Shown: positions 20,048 to 29,897, counted from the stretch's first letter. The stretch is 64,000 bases of DNA from Sulfurospirillum diekertiae (GCF_002162315.1 NZ_CP021416.1:558001-622000), one strand, 5' to 3'. A program made the numbers and translations. The notes: generated from the letters alone by a model not told the origin.

Positions 20048-22248
20048 TGGAAAAACTTTTTTCAAAACTGGATTTGGTCGATTATGCCCAAAGCTTTAAA
20101 CACTTTTTAGCACGTGAAAAACCCCTCTTTATGGAGGGTGATGCCAACTTGCATTATAAATTGATTCACGAGCTCCTTACCCGTGATCGCCTCAAGCCTC
20201 TGCCTGAAGTTCCTTCTTTGGATGTAGCACTCATGCATCTTAGTAAGATGGGGATACTTCGCCTCAATGAAATTTTTGCGTTTGTCCAAATTGTCAAATA
20301 TATGCAATATCTCAAAAATATGTTGATTGATCAAAGTCTGGGCGAATGGATGGAACGAATTCTGATTCCGCAAGAGATTACACAAATTTGTGACTATTTT
20401 GATGAGAAAGGGGAACTAAAACCTAGCGTTGATGAGCAATTCGCCAACATTGCCCAAAGTCTCAAAATGGTGAAAGATGAGATGAACAGCACGCTTCGTC
20501 GTCTCATCTCCACTGAAAAAATAGCCCTCTATCTTGCCGATAAGCAGATTCACTATATCAATAATCAAGAAGCACTTTTGGTTCGCGGTGGTTTTAACCA
20601 TGTGCTCAAAGGTAATGTTATTGGACGTAGTAGTAGTGGATTTTTCTATGTCGTACCTGAATCTTTAGGCAAACTCGTGAGTCGCGAAAGTGAACTGATA
20701 GACCGCAAAGAAGAGCTGGTTTACAAGTACGCCAAGCAAATCTCTTCAGTGTTTACGAAACAGCTCAAATTTTTGGGTTTCGTGAACAAAGAGTTTGATC
20801 GTTTTGATGCTTACTATGCCAGAGTGGCGTATGCGAGAGAAAAAGATATGGAGTTTGTGCTTCCTTCTAAGAGTAATACTATTAAACTTGAAAATTTTGC
20901 GCATCCAGCCCTTGTCAATCCAAAACCCATTACGATTAATTTTAGTAAACAGGTTTTAATGATAACCGGTGTGAATGCGGGTGGTAAGACAATGCTTTTA
21001 AAATCCATCCTCTCGGCTGCCATTTTGAGTAAATACCTGCTTCCAATGCGCATTGATGCCAAACATTCGAGTATTGGTTCTTTTAAAGAGGTATTTGCCA
21101 TTTTGGATGATCCTCAAAATGTCAAAAATGACATTTCAACTTTTGCTGGGCGGATGAATGAGTTTAGTAAACTTTTTGGTAAGAAAGTAGCACTCATTGG
21201 TGTGGATGAGATTGAGCTGGGAACAGACGCGGATGAAGCGGCCAATCTTTTTAAAGTGATGATCGAAAAACTGATCGACAAAGAGATGAAAATCGTCATT
21301 ACTACCCACCATAAACGCTTAGCTTCTTTGCTTGCCACGCATCCTGAAGTTGAACTTTTGGCCGCAATTTACGATGAAAAGAGCGAGCGTCCCACATACG
21401 GCTTTCTCAAAGGAACGATTGGTCGAAGTTATGCCTTTGAAACAGCCCTTCGCTATGGTATTCCTCAGTCTCTCGTTGCAGAAGCACGCGTTTTGTACGG
21501 CGAAGACAAAGAAAAGCTCAATGAGCTCATTCAAAAAAATATTGACTTAGAGCTTGAAATGCGCAAAACGTCAGAAGAGCTTGATGCGAGACTTCGTGAG
21601 GTAGAAAAACTTAAAGAGTCTTTGCGCGATGAAAAAGAGCGCGTGAGAGAAGAGTTTGATTCTGCATATTCTAAAATGTCAAAAGAGTTCAATCAAGCAA
21701 TTGGTGAAGCAAAAAAAGCGATTAAAAGTTCGGATACCAAAGAGTCACATCGTCTGTTAAACAAAGCCAACCAATTGCACCAAGAGACACGTAAAGTGAT
21801 TCCCGATCAAAAAGCAGAGCCTTTACATGTAAACGATAAAATCAAATACGGAAGCTCCAAAGGCATCATTAAAAGCATTAAAAAAGAGGAAGCAACCATC
21901 GAGTGTGATGGCATTATGCTTCGTGTCCCTCTCTCTAAACTCAAGCGAACGGGCAATCAACCTAAAGTGCATAAAGCAGGTGTTGTCATCTCCAAAGAGA
22001 CACCGAGTGGTTCGATGATTTTAGATTTGCACGGGCTTAGAGCTGATGAAGCGGTTGAAAGACTTGATAAATTTTTAAGTGATGCTCTGATGAGTGGTTT
22101 TGATGAGGTTTTGGTGTATCATGGTATTGGTACGGGAAAGTTAGCGTATGCAGTAAGAACCTTTTTAAGCACCTATCCATCACTCGTTTCCTATGGTGAT
22201 GCACCGATTAATATGGGTGGTTATGGTGCTACATTGATTAAACTTTAA
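20047..22248 (+). CDS. mutS2: Endonuclease MutS2
   Basis: 733 residues. The MutS-type ATPase has Walker A GVNAGGKTMLLKS (about 307-319) and Walker B IGVDEIELGTDADEAA, followed by a charged coiled coil (~500-590) and a C-terminal Smr nuclease domain with LDLHGLRADEAVERLD and YHGIGTGKLAYAVR. MutS2 lacks the mismatch-recognition domain. It acts on branched DNA and, in some bacteria, on collided ribosomes. The gene is translationally coupled to the upstream membrane protein. Confidence 0.95.
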   Translation: MEKLFSKLDLVDYAQSFKHFLAREKPLFMEGDANLHYKLIHELLTRDRLKPLPEVPSLDVALMHLSKMGILRLNEIFAFVQIVKYMQYLKNMLIDQSLGEWMERILIPQEITQICDYFDEKGELKPSVDEQFANIAQSLKMVKDEMNSTLRRLISTEKIALYLADKQIHYINNQEALLVRGGFNHVLKGNVIGRSSSGFFYVVPESLGKLVSRESELIDRKEELVYKYAKQISSVFTKQLKFLGFVNKEFDRFDAYYARVAYAREKDMEFVLPSKSNTIKLENFAHPALVNPKPITINFSKQVLMITGVNAGGKTMLLKSILSAAILSKYLLPMRIDAKHSSIGSFKEVFAILDDPQNVKNDISTFAGRMNEFSKLFGKKVALIGVDEIELGTDADEAANLFKVMIEKLIDKEMKIVITTHHKRLASLLATHPEVELLAAIYDEKSERPTYGFLKGTIGRSYAFETALRYGIPQSLVAEARVLYGEDKEKLNELIQKNIDLELEMRKTSEELDARLREVEKLKESLRDEKERVREEFDSAYSKMSKEFNQAIGEAKKAIKSSDTKESHRLLNKANQLHQETRKVIPDQKAEPLHVNDKIKYGSSKGIIKSIKKEEATIECDGIMLRVPLSKLKRTGNQPKVHKAGVVISKETPSGSMILDLHGLRADEAVERLDKFLSDALMSGFDEVLVYHGIGTGKLAYAVRTFLSTYPSLVSYGDAPINMGGYGATLIKL

Positions 22249-22319
22249 AAAAGCTTGATGTTAGAGAATAAACGAAGAAAGAGTATCAACTCTAAACGAT
22301 ACTTCTTTAAAATAGAGGA

Positions 22320-23435
22320 ATGATGTTAACAACAGAAGAACTTTTCTTAAAACTTTTACGCTTTGTCTCCGTAACACCTCATGATGATGGTGCTTTTGCG
22401 TTTATAAAAGAGTATTTGAATGATTTTGACGTTATCGAAGTGAACGTTGAAGAAACGAAAAATCTCTTTTTATATAAACGCTTTAGCGAAGGCCCCCATC
22501 TCTGTTTTGCGGGACATATTGACGTTGTACCCGCTGGGTTTGGATGGCAGAGTGAGCCGTTTGAACCTATCATTAAAGAGGGTGTTGTCTATGCTAGGGG
22601 TACGCAAGATATGAAAAGTGGCGTGTGCGCATTTTTACAAGCACTGAAGCAGACAGATTCTTTCAAAGGGACACTTTCAGTACTTCTTACCAGTGATGAA
22701 GAAGGAGATGCTAAACATGGCACTATTGAACTCCTCAAAGCGTTAAAAATTCGTTCTTTCTTACCAGACTATGCCATTGTAGCGGAGCCCACATCCGAAA
22801 CAGTTTTTGGAGATGCCATCAAAATTGGGCGTAGAGGTTCCATCAATGGGGTAATTGAAATTACAGGCAAGCAAGGTCATGCTGCCTATCCTGAAAAAGC
22901 GGTCAATCCTGTACATCAAGTAGCTTCCATACTGCACAAACTTGCAGGGCATTTACTTGATGATGGTGATGAGGATTTTACCCCTTCCCAAATGGTCATT
23001 ACCGACATTCGCGGTGGTATGGAAGTCACCAATGTTACTCCTGGAAATCTCAAAATTATGTTTAATGTTCGCAACTCGACTCAAACCGATATAGAAAAAA
23101 TTCGTGTTTATGTGGAAGACGTTCTTCAGGGGTTGAATTTTAGCTTGAACCTCAGTCAAAGTGCGCAACCATTTATTACATGTAAAGACTCTTTAATTAT
23201 CAAAACACTCAGTAATGCCCTTTTACATGTAAAAGGAAAAGTACCTAAACTTTCCACGGCTGGTGGAACCAGTGATGCTCGTTTTTTTGGTAATTTTGGT
23301 GTCGCAACGGTAGAATGTGGTGTGGTCAATGATACGATTCATGCTCCTAATGAATGTTGCCCTTTGAGTGAAGTAGATGCTTTAGTATCTGTATTTAAAA
23401 CTGTAATTGAAAACTTTAAAAAGGAAGTTCTATGA
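22320..23435 (+). CDS. dapE: Succinyl-diaminopimelate desuccinylase
   Basis: M20 metallopeptidase-family enzyme releasing succinate from succinyl-DAP in lysine/peptidoglycan synthesis. Metal ligands: His in [11 protein letters not shown], Asp in [10 protein letters not shown], the catalytic Glu pair SDEEGDA and the C-terminal His in DTIHAPNE. Length 371. The start is ATGATG at 22320/22323 behind AGAGG. Two TTACATGTAA copies lie only 47 bases apart in it (23176 and 23223), encoding ITCKD and LLHVK in different frames. It overlaps ridA by four bases. Confidence 0.95.
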   Translation: MMLTTEELFLKLLRFVSVTPHDDGAFAFIKEYLNDFDVIEVNVEETKNLFLYKRFSEGPHLCFAGHIDVVPAGFGWQSEPFEPIIKEGVVYARGTQDMKSGVCAFLQALKQTDSFKGTLSVLLTSDEEGDAKHGTIELLKALKIRSFLPDYAIVAEPTSETVFGDAIKIGRRGSINGVIEITGKQGHAAYPEKAVNPVHQVASILHKLAGHLLDDGDEDFTPSQMVITDIRGGMEVTNVTPGNLKIMFNVRNSTQTDIEKIRVYVEDVLQGLNFSLNLSQSAQPFITCKDSLIIKTLSNALLHVKGKVPKLSTAGGTSDARFFGNFGVATVECGVVNDTIHAPNECCPLSEVDALVSVFKTVIENFKKEVL

Positions 23436-23803
23436 AGATTGTTTCAACAACCAATGCACCTGCTGCGATTGGTCCGTATTCACAAGCCATTGTTGTGAAT
23501 GATATGGTGTTTACTTCGGGGCAAATTGCACTGAAACCCGATGGTAGCTTTCTAGAAGGTGATGTGGAAGCGCAAACCACTCAAGTATTGGAAAACCTCA
23601 AAGCGGTACTTAAAGAGGCAGGAAGTAGTTTGAAAAAAGTGGTTAAAACGACTATTTTCTTAGCAAATATGGATGACTTCGCAAAAGTCAATGAGGTGTA
23701 TGGCTCTTTCTTTAAGGAGAATAAACCTGCACGCAGTACGGTTGGCGTGAAATCACTGCCTAAAAATGCCCTAGTTGAAATCGAAGCAATCGCTGTAAAG
23801 TAA
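23432..23803 (+). CDS. ridA: RidA family enamine/imine deaminase
   Basis: 123 residues matching the YjgF/YER057c/UK114 family: [24 protein letters not shown], the conserved Arg in [25 protein letters not shown] and the trimer-type length. It hydrolyses reactive 2-aminoacrylate-type enamines from PLP enzymes. It is coupled to dapE by an ATGA overlap. Confidence 0.95.
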   Translation: MKIVSTTNAPAAIGPYSQAIVVNDMVFTSGQIALKPDGSFLEGDVEAQTTQVLENLKAVLKEAGSSLKKVVKTTIFLANMDDFAKVNEVYGSFFKENKPARSTVGVKSLPKNALVEIEAIAVK

Positions 23804-23859
23804 AAATTTTATTTTAAAGGTCTAAAATCAATTTTATTTAAAGTTGTTGTAGGACTTTT

Positions 23860-23865
23860 TATAAT
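23860..23865 (+). promoter_or_regulatory. -10 box for mqo
   Basis: An exact TATAAT in an AT-rich stretch with periodic T-runs upstream, 44 bases before ATG 23909. It suggests mqo is transcribed separately from dapE-ridA. Confidence 0.55.
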
Positions 23866-23908
23866 AGAATATCGCACCCTAAAATCTTAGAGTAGGAAGT
23901 TGTTTAGC

Positions 23909-25249
23909 ATGACAAAAAATCACTATGACGTCTTGGTCGTCGGTGGCGGAATCTCAGGTGCAGCTCTTTTTTATGAGCTTGCAAAATATACAGACGTTAA
24001 GCGTATTGCGCTTGTCGAAAAATATGAGCGTTTAGCAAAATTAAATTCTGCAGGAACGTCAAATTCTCAAACCATTCACTGTGGTGACATAGAGACAAAC
24101 TATACTCTAGAAAAAGCGAAAAAAGTCAAAGAGACTGCAAGCATGATCGCAAAATATTGCGTTGCACATGGGCATGAAGGCAAATTCTTGTTTTCGCATC
24201 AAAAAATGGCGATCGGTGTAGGTGATACCGAAGTCACTTATATGAAAAATCGATACGAAGAGTTCAAAGAACTTTATCCGTATTTAGAAGTCTTTGACAA
24301 AGAAAAACTTGCCAAAATTGAGCCAAAACTCATTTATGATCTTGATGGCAAAGAACGCCCCGATAACATCGTTGGCGTTGGCGTTGAAGGTGGACAGTAC
24401 AGTACCGTTGATTTTGGTGCAATGACAGAGAGTTTGGTACATGAAGCGCAAAAGATAGAAGGCAAAGTCGCTGATGTCTTTTTGAACTCTCAAGTAACCA
24501 ATATTACCAAACTAGGTGATATGCATGTTGTGATGACCAAAGATCAAACGTTTACGGCGGATTTTGTGGTAGTAAACGCTGGTGCACACTCACTGTATCT
24601 TGCACACGATATGGGATTTGGTCTTGACTTTGCATGTTTACCCGTTGCAGGTAGCTTTTATATGACAAAGAAAAAAATGCTTAATGGTAAAGTTTACATG
24701 GTTCAACACCCAAAACTTCCGTTTGCAGCATTGCATGGCGATCCTGATATTTTAGCCGATGGTTGTACTCGTTTTGGACCAACTGCCTTAGTTCTTCCAA
24801 AATTAGAGCGCTATACAGGCGGTACATATCTTGATTTCTGGCAGACACTCCAGTTTGATGGCAAAGTGGCGAAAGTTTTTTATGATTTGATGAAAGATAG
24901 CGACATTCGAAATTATATCTTCAGAAACTTCTTCTTTGAAGTTCCTAAATTTGGTAAAGAGCTTTTCATCAAAGATGCACGCAAAATTGTTCCATCATTG
25001 CAACTAGACGAGATTGAATACGCACATCACTTTGGTGGCGTAAGACCTCAAGTCATTAACAAAACAGAGAAAAAATTGATGTTAGGCGAAGCGAGCATTA
25101 ATCCAGGTACGGGTATCATCTTTAATATGACACCAAGCCCAGGTGCTACAAGCTGTCTTGGTAATGCAAGACGTGACGTAAGAATCGTTTGTGAATACCT
25201 AGGTCGCACATTCAACGAAGCACTCTTTAAACAAGAACTCGTCGACTAA
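23909..25249 (+). CDS. mqo: Malate:quinone oxidoreductase
   Basis: Membrane-associated FAD enzyme oxidising malate to oxaloacetate with quinone. The Rossmann FAD motif VLVVGGGISGAALFYELA lies at the N-terminus, followed by NSQTIHCGDIETNY, VVNAGAHSLYLAHDMG and the C-terminal HHFGGVRPQVINK and TPSPGATSCLGNA typical of the family. I choose ATG 23909 (MTKNHYDVLVVG) with AGGAAG nine bases upstream, giving 446 residues. A hairpin follows. Confidence 0.92.
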   Translation: MTKNHYDVLVVGGGISGAALFYELAKYTDVKRIALVEKYERLAKLNSAGTSNSQTIHCGDIETNYTLEKAKKVKETASMIAKYCVAHGHEGKFLFSHQKMAIGVGDTEVTYMKNRYEEFKELYPYLEVFDKEKLAKIEPKLIYDLDGKERPDNIVGVGVEGGQYSTVDFGAMTESLVHEAQKIEGKVADVFLNSQVTNITKLGDMHVVMTKDQTFTADFVVVNAGAHSLYLAHDMGFGLDFACLPVAGSFYMTKKKMLNGKVYMVQHPKLPFAALHGDPDILADGCTRFGPTALVLPKLERYTGGTYLDFWQTLQFDGKVAKVFYDLMKDSDIRNYIFRNFFFEVPKFGKELFIKDARKIVPSLQLDEIEYAHHFGGVRPQVINKTEKKLMLGEASINPGTGIIFNMTPSPGATSCLGNARRDVRIVCEYLGRTFNEALFKQELVD

Positions 25250-25255
25250 ATCTTA

Positions 25256-25278
25256 TGGGGCTTTGAAATAAAGCCCCA
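25256..25278 (+). terminator. Hairpin after mqo
   Basis: Perfect 9-bp stem TGGGGCTTT / AAAGCCCCA with a five-base loop, seven bases past the mqo stop. No T-tract follows, so termination efficiency is uncertain. Confidence 0.55.
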
Positions 25279-25292
25279 AACAAAGCTTATTC

Positions 25293-25982
25293 ATGATAAA
25301 TCCTCTTGATCTTTATGCCAAAATCGAATCTTTAATCGGCTTTGATGCACAATATGAGAAACTCTACCAGATCTATTTACAACTTTTACACACGTTACAT
25401 GTAAAGACAATTTTAGATGTAGGCTGTGGTAATGGCACGTTTTTAAAACACTTACAAAACGAGCAGTTTAATGCTTGCGGCATTGATCGAAGTGCGGCAA
25501 TGGTTGAACGTTCCCTTGCTTTAGGTGTGAATGCAAGCACGAAAGAGTTAGAGGAATTTGATGAAGCTTCGTTTGAATGTGTTGTAGCGATCGCCGATGT
25601 ACTCAACTATATTTCACCCACAGAGATAGAGGCTTTTTTGGAAGCCGTTGCAAGAGTTTTACCCAAAGAGGGTTATTTTATCTGCGACGTGAATACACTC
25701 TATGGTTTTGAGGGTGTGGCAGATGGTGTTATGTGCCAAGATAAAGCAAACCAATTTTTATGTGTTGATGCCACATTTTCTAATAAAGAATTGTTAACGA
25801 AGATTGTTTTATTTGAAAAAGAGGGTGATCTTTACCGTAAAGTTGAGGGTTCAATAACACAATACTTTCATCCACTTTCATTTTTCAAAAAGCTTAAAAT
25901 ATTTAAACTCTGCTCTACCAAACCCGTCACACTTTTTGGCGACGAGCCTGATAAAACAATTTTAATTTTACAAAAACGTTAA
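25293..25982 (+). CDS. Class I SAM-dependent methyltransferase
   Basis: 229 residues. SAM-binding motif I is ILDVGCGNGTFLKHL (about 40-54), then CGIDRSAAMVERS (motif II) and CVVAIADVLNYISPTE (post-motif). The family is broad, and neither substrate nor pathway can be read from the sequence. The gene converges on the next minus-strand gene with a four-base overlap of coding ends. Confidence 0.85.
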   Translation: MINPLDLYAKIESLIGFDAQYEKLYQIYLQLLHTLHVKTILDVGCGNGTFLKHLQNEQFNACGIDRSAAMVERSLALGVNASTKELEEFDEASFECVVAIADVLNYISPTEIEAFLEAVARVLPKEGYFICDVNTLYGFEGVADGVMCQDKANQFLCVDATFSNKELLTKIVLFEKEGDLYRKVEGSITQYFHPLSFFKKLKIFKLCSTKPVTLFGDEPDKTILILQKR

Positions 25983-26455
25983 CCCATTTTTTGTAAAAAT
26001 GTGTTGAGCATTGAGTTTTGTTGATCTATTTTAGTATCAGCATTGAGTTTATCCATTAATTGTTTACGGAAATCACTCAACATTTGATCTAAACTTGCGA
26101 GTGCTTCGGTTCGCGCATTCCCAGTTAATGGAGGTTGCGTATCGGCACTTAGTCCTAGTTTACCTTCTAATTCTGCTTTTTTCTCTTCAATCATTTTTTC
26201 AATTTTTTCATTGTTATAATCTTGGAAAAAAGTCAGAGCACCTTTGCTCCCCAACGCATTCTTGAACTCTTCTACCATAGCATCCGATTCGCTTGGTTCT
26301 GTGATAGCAGACTGATTCATGCTTGTTTTTGTGGCGATATGTTTTTGGAATTCTTCCGCAAATGAAGACGTTGTAGAAGAACTATCGTCTTTAATCACAG
26401 TATGTGTACTGCTAAACAATTGACTGAGGTTATTTTTTGCATCACTGATAGTCAT
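25979..26455 (-). CDS. Hypothetical acidic helical protein
   Basis: 158 residues, no signal peptide and no membrane segment. The N-terminal part is Ser/Thr-rich and low-complexity (DDSSSTTSSFAEEF), the middle is a charged helix (EKIEKMIEEKKAELEGKLG), and a second predicted helix lies at the C-terminus. It starts with ATG behind AAGGAG and its own extended -10 promoter. I do not recognise it. The composition would suit a cytoplasmic chaperone- or flagellum-associated factor, but that is a guess. Confidence 0.75.
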   Translation of the reverse strand: MTISDAKNNLSQLFSSTHTVIKDDSSSTTSSFAEEFQKHIATKTSMNQSAITEPSESDAMVEEFKNALGSKGALTFFQDYNNEKIEKMIEEKKAELEGKLGLSADTQPPLTGNARTEALASLDQMLSDFRKQLMDKLNADTKIDQQNSMLNTFLQKMG

Positions 26456-26477
26456 AAAAACTCCTTATAACATAGTA

Positions 26478-26486
26478 ATTATAACA
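26478..26486 (-). promoter_or_regulatory. Extended -10 promoter for the minus-strand hypothetical gene
   Basis: On the minus strand TG-T-TATAAT, an exact extended -10, lies about 23 bases before the start codon at 26455, with a T-rich tract upstream. The short gap to 26536 must also hold the divergent promoter of the GNAT gene. Confidence 0.7.
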
Positions 26487-26535
26487 AGCAAAAAAGGTTC
26501 CTATGTTACAATAGTGAAAAATGTAAAGGTGCACG

Positions 26536-26991
26536 ATGTTTACAGTTGAAGTGGCAAAGCTTTCCGATATAGAACGTTTAATTGATTTGCTAACACTACT
26601 TTTTTCACAAGAAGCGGAGTTTGTTCCTGCACGAGATATCCAAAGAATAGGACTTCAAGCAATCTTAGAAGATCAAAATATTGGTACGATTTTTGTTCTT
26701 AAGAATAAGGAAAAAATCATCGGTATGGTCAGTCTTTTATGGACAATCAGTACGGCATTGGGCGGACGTGTTGCTTTTTTGGAAGATATGGTAGTTGATA
26801 TTGACTGGCGAGGAAGAGGCGGTGGACACATGCTGGTTGAATATGCCATAGCATATTCAAAAAATCTTACATGTAAACGTATTACGCTGTTAACGGACAT
26901 TGACAATTTAGCCGCACATCGTTTTTATCAGCAGTTTGGATTTCAAACCTCTGTGATGCAACCTATGCGGTTGATACTGTCTGATCAATGA
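26536..26991 (+). CDS. GNAT family N-acetyltransferase
   Basis: 151 residues with the GNAT core: the acetyl-CoA pyrophosphate loop appears as VDIDWRGRGGGHMLVEYAIAYSK (V-x-x-x-x-RGRGxG), preceded by the strand FLEDMVVD and followed by LLTDIDNLAAHRFYQQFGF. The substrate is unknown. It starts with ATG behind AAAGGTGC. Confidence 0.9.
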   Translation: MFTVEVAKLSDIERLIDLLTLLFSQEAEFVPARDIQRIGLQAILEDQNIGTIFVLKNKEKIIGMVSLLWTISTALGGRVAFLEDMVVDIDWRGRGGGHMLVEYAIAYSKNLTCKRITLLTDIDNLAAHRFYQQFGFQTSVMQPMRLILSDQ

Positions 26992-27079
26992 AAAGAGTAT
27001 GTCGTGAGCGCATGAGCATTTTGCAAAAATATCTGAAAGTAGTACCATACAACATTATGATAGAGCTTAGGAGATATTT

Positions 27080-28240
27080 TTGAGACGTTTTTTTTTTGTG
27101 CTAGCTTTCACTCTTTTAAGTATGCTTGATGCTGCAAATACACCGGTATATGATCCTGCTACTTTGTATCAAGAGGTTGTTCAGAAAATTAAAGATGAGT
27201 CAATTAATCCAGTTGATGAAAAAAGACTGATGAATAGATGCTTGGATGGAATGGTCAATAGTGTTGATCAAAATGGGCGCTATTTGAATGAAGAAGAATA
27301 TGAAACATTATACCTCAGTTCTAAAGCAGTAGCTGGAGTTGGACTCTTTTTGGCAGAAAAGCATAATCATATCTTTGTAAAATCGGTTGTCGATCACTCT
27401 CCTGCACAAAAAGCAAATCTTCAAAAAGACGATGAAATTGTTCAGATTGATGGAATATTGGTTCGTGACTTAAATTTTGAAGAAGTTGTCGCAGCACTAA
27501 GGGGTTCACCTAATACGAAAGTAAAATTGGGTATTTTAAAACCTAATAGTTTTAAATCTATTGAAGTGCAAGTTATGCGCAAAGTTGTCGCGATTGATTA
27601 TATTACTTCCTTGATGTTTGAAGGCGATATTGCCTATGTTAAGGTAAGCTCTTTTGCACAAAATGCCCTTTTAGAAATGTTAGATGACATACAGTATCTT
27701 TATAATCTCCAACACAATAAACTAAACGGGATGATTTTGGATCTTCGCGATAATCCAGGTGGGTATTTTATTAGCGGCATAGCCCTTACGTCACTCTTCT
27801 TAGAGAAAGATAAGCCTATCATCAATGTGAAAAGTCGGCACAAAGAAGAAAAAAAGCAGTATATCAATACGCCACAAGATTATGATGGAATTGAGTATGC
27901 TGAAAAAATTGAAGCACTCTCATTTTTAAAAACTATTCCATTAGTCATTTTAGTCAATAATGATTCTTCTGGCAGCTCTGAAATCGTAGCTTCGGTATTG
28001 CAAGAGTACAACCGCGCAACAATCATCGGTACTCCAACGTTTGGCAAAGATACATTTGCCACTCTTTTCCCTCTCTCTACTACTTCATCAGCCGTAAAAT
28101 TTGCAACTGCAAGGTGGAGTACTCCAAAAGGGAAAAGTGTTTGGCCAAACGGAGTCACACCTAATATTGAGGTGATGCAAGAGAGTGAAGAAGACGATAA
28201 ACCTTTAAGTGAGGCTTTACGTGTCTTAAAAAAGGAGTAA
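27080..28240 (+). CDS. Secreted S41 (C-terminal processing) peptidase
   Basis: 386 residues. A signal peptide (RRFFFVLAFTLLSMLDAA) is followed by a PDZ domain (~85-165: VGLFLAEKHNHIFVKSVVDHSP, LQKDDEIVQIDGI) and the Ser-Lys protease core LVNNDSSGSSEIVASVLQEY ... GTPTFGKDTFATLFPL (catalytic Ser, then Lys). It is periplasmic, with a likely tail-specific or cell-wall maturation role. It starts at TTG 27080 behind AGGAG. Codons 3-6 are a run of ten T (27088-27097) that encodes FFF and would abolish expression if it changed length. Confidence 0.88.
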   Translation: MRRFFFVLAFTLLSMLDAANTPVYDPATLYQEVVQKIKDESINPVDEKRLMNRCLDGMVNSVDQNGRYLNEEEYETLYLSSKAVAGVGLFLAEKHNHIFVKSVVDHSPAQKANLQKDDEIVQIDGILVRDLNFEEVVAALRGSPNTKVKLGILKPNSFKSIEVQVMRKVVAIDYITSLMFEGDIAYVKVSSFAQNALLEMLDDIQYLYNLQHNKLNGMILDLRDNPGGYFISGIALTSLFLEKDKPIINVKSRHKEEKKQYINTPQDYDGIEYAEKIEALSFLKTIPLVILVNNDSSGSSEIVASVLQEYNRATIIGTPTFGKDTFATLFPLSTTSSAVKFATARWSTPKGKSVWPNGVTPNIEVMQESEEDDKPLSEALRVLKKE

Positions 28241-29251
28241 TTACTTCGTAATAAACATGTAAAATGGTTTTTCATCCAACTGCATATCAATCCAAACGCC
28301 ATTAGAACCCAAGGTATCGCTAAGGGCTACTTGTAAGGAGAGATAGGTTTTAGGAAGTTCAAAGAGCACTTTGAGTTTTTTGTTAGAAAAAATTGCTTTT
28401 GCTGAACCTGTAATAATATTACAAAACTCCGCAACTCCATCAACAATGGCAGCAGTATCATCTGCTTCAAGGCTCTCACCTAGCATAGCTTCAAGCGCAA
28501 TAAGGGCAAGTTCTCTTGGAAATATAAGAAAGAAAGAGCCGGAAATCTCACCTTTAAATTTCATAGCCGCGATAATCACTTGCGGTGGGATTTTTTCATT
28601 AAACGGTCTGATCTCGTGTTTGATTTTTTGAGCTTCAAGACCCGTAATTGTGACGAGGGAATTAACTGCTGTATCAATAAAAACAGGGAGATTCATAATG
28701 AGTTGTCTTGAAAGGCCTAAACTTTGCGTAGCCGAAACTTTGCTTTTTGATTGGTTGATTGCCGTATGCGTAATGGTCATATCGTATTTTTTAGCAGAGG
28801 CTTTGAGTTTAAAATCTTCTGCATCATGTGCGTGAACAATAGAATATCCAAGTTTGACAAGTTCACTGGAAATCTTATCAGCATTCTCTCTATCATCATC
28901 ATAAATCAGTACAGCAAGCTCTTTTTTGAGTGCACTTGGGTTAAAAAAAAGAAGGGCGGTGTTAATGTTTTGAAAGAGTTTAACCGATGTATTTGCGCTA
29001 AGTTTTTTGAGATACGTAAAAGTATCTTTTTTATAATCACCAATGGCTATTGGAAGATCAATTGCTTGGCTAAGTTTTTCAAGTTGCATTACAAGATTTG
29101 CAAGGTTGGGATCTTCTTTAGCAAAAGGAGAATAAGGAGCTTCTCTTAGTGAAACAAGAATACCTTTAATGTTTTTTTCTTTCAAAGAAATTTTTTTGTC
29201 CCAAGATCGTATTGCACAAAACTGTGTTACGACTCTCAAGAATAGTTTCAT
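28241..29251 (-). CDS. Receiver-like / CheX-type chemotaxis protein
   Basis: 336 residues in two parts. The C-terminal ~140 residues carry a CheX/CheC-type phosphatase signature: VAEFCNIITGSAK has E275-x-x-N278 followed by Gly, the pair that dephosphorylates CheY-P in CheX. The middle (about 110-170) reads LAVLIYDDDRENADKISSELVKLGYSIVHA and looks like a response-regulator receiver, with an acidic pocket but no clear phospho-Asp and Lys. Residues 1-110 are unassigned. It is a probable chemotaxis adaptation or CheY-P sink; no che genes are adjacent. Confidence 0.72.
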   Translation of the reverse strand: MKLFLRVVTQFCAIRSWDKKISLKEKNIKGILVSLREAPYSPFAKEDPNLANLVMQLEKLSQAIDLPIAIGDYKKDTFTYLKKLSANTSVKLFQNINTALLFFNPSALKKELAVLIYDDDRENADKISSELVKLGYSIVHAHDAEDFKLKASAKKYDMTITHTAINQSKSKVSATQSLGLSRQLIMNLPVFIDTAVNSLVTITGLEAQKIKHEIRPFNEKIPPQVIIAAMKFKGEISGSFFLIFPRELALIALEAMLGESLEADDTAAIVDGVAEFCNIITGSAKAIFSNKKLKVLFELPKTYLSLQVALSDTLGSNGVWIDMQLDEKPFYMFITK

Positions 29252-29381
29252 TGTAATTAAAAATTAAAATAGAGTGTTGGATGGTGTTTGTCATGGACTT
29301 AGCTCAACCGTTTTATTAATTAGGATTATGAGTATATATAATATCACAGAAAGCTTTTAATTTGGTTGAAATGATCTAAGG

Positions 29382-29387
29382 TATAAT
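29382..29387 (+). promoter_or_regulatory. -10 box before the hypothetical gene at 29423
   Basis: GG-TATAAT 36 bases before the ATG, in an AT-rich leader after the divergent CheX-type gene. There is no conserved -35, as is usual in the phylum. Confidence 0.55.
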
Positions 29388-29422
29388 ACAAGATTACGAA
29401 AATTAAGAGGTATAAAAAGTCG

Positions 29423-29875
29423 ATGAAATCTCGTTTTGTGGACATTGATAACGCAGTTAAGCACTATGTTGCCAATGAAATTGACATTGAAAAAAATAAA
29501 GAACTCGAAGAGCTGATATTTTTTTCAAGTTATACAATTAAATTTGATGTTTTCAAGAAAGCAACGAATAAATTAAAAAAAGTATTGCATCAAAACCTTC
29601 CCCATGAAATGAACATATGGGAGGCCGATGCCCTTTATGTGATTCAAAAATATCAGCTTGAAATTGATTATGGTAGTGCACGTTATACGTATTTACTACG
29701 AGCTCTTCTTAAGGGACAAATAAAAATCAATGAAGCCGTTATGAAGCATTTTGTACAATTATGTAAAAGAGCGCACTCGTTAGAATACATTCAAGGTAGG
29801 GCAGAGCAGATCTATCGGCTTTTATTTGAGGAGATGGAAAAAATAGATATGCGTAAAAGTTCATCATCACTTTAG
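29423..29875 (+). CDS. Conserved-looking hypothetical protein upstream of pyk
   Basis: 150 residues, soluble and helical, no Cys cluster or nucleotide motif. Features include NEIDIEKNKELEELIFFSSYTIKFDVF and LCKRAHSLEYIQGRAEQIYRLLFEEM. It has its own promoter and AAGAGG ribosome site. It is not recognised. Position alone does not imply a role in glycolysis, because pyk has a separate promoter. Confidence 0.7.
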   Translation: MKSRFVDIDNAVKHYVANEIDIEKNKELEELIFFSSYTIKFDVFKKATNKLKKVLHQNLPHEMNIWEADALYVIQKYQLEIDYGSARYTYLLRALLKGQIKINEAVMKHFVQLCKRAHSLEYIQGRAEQIYRLLFEEMEKIDMRKSSSSL

Positions 29876-29897
29876 GTGTTACATGTAAGGCTTATGA

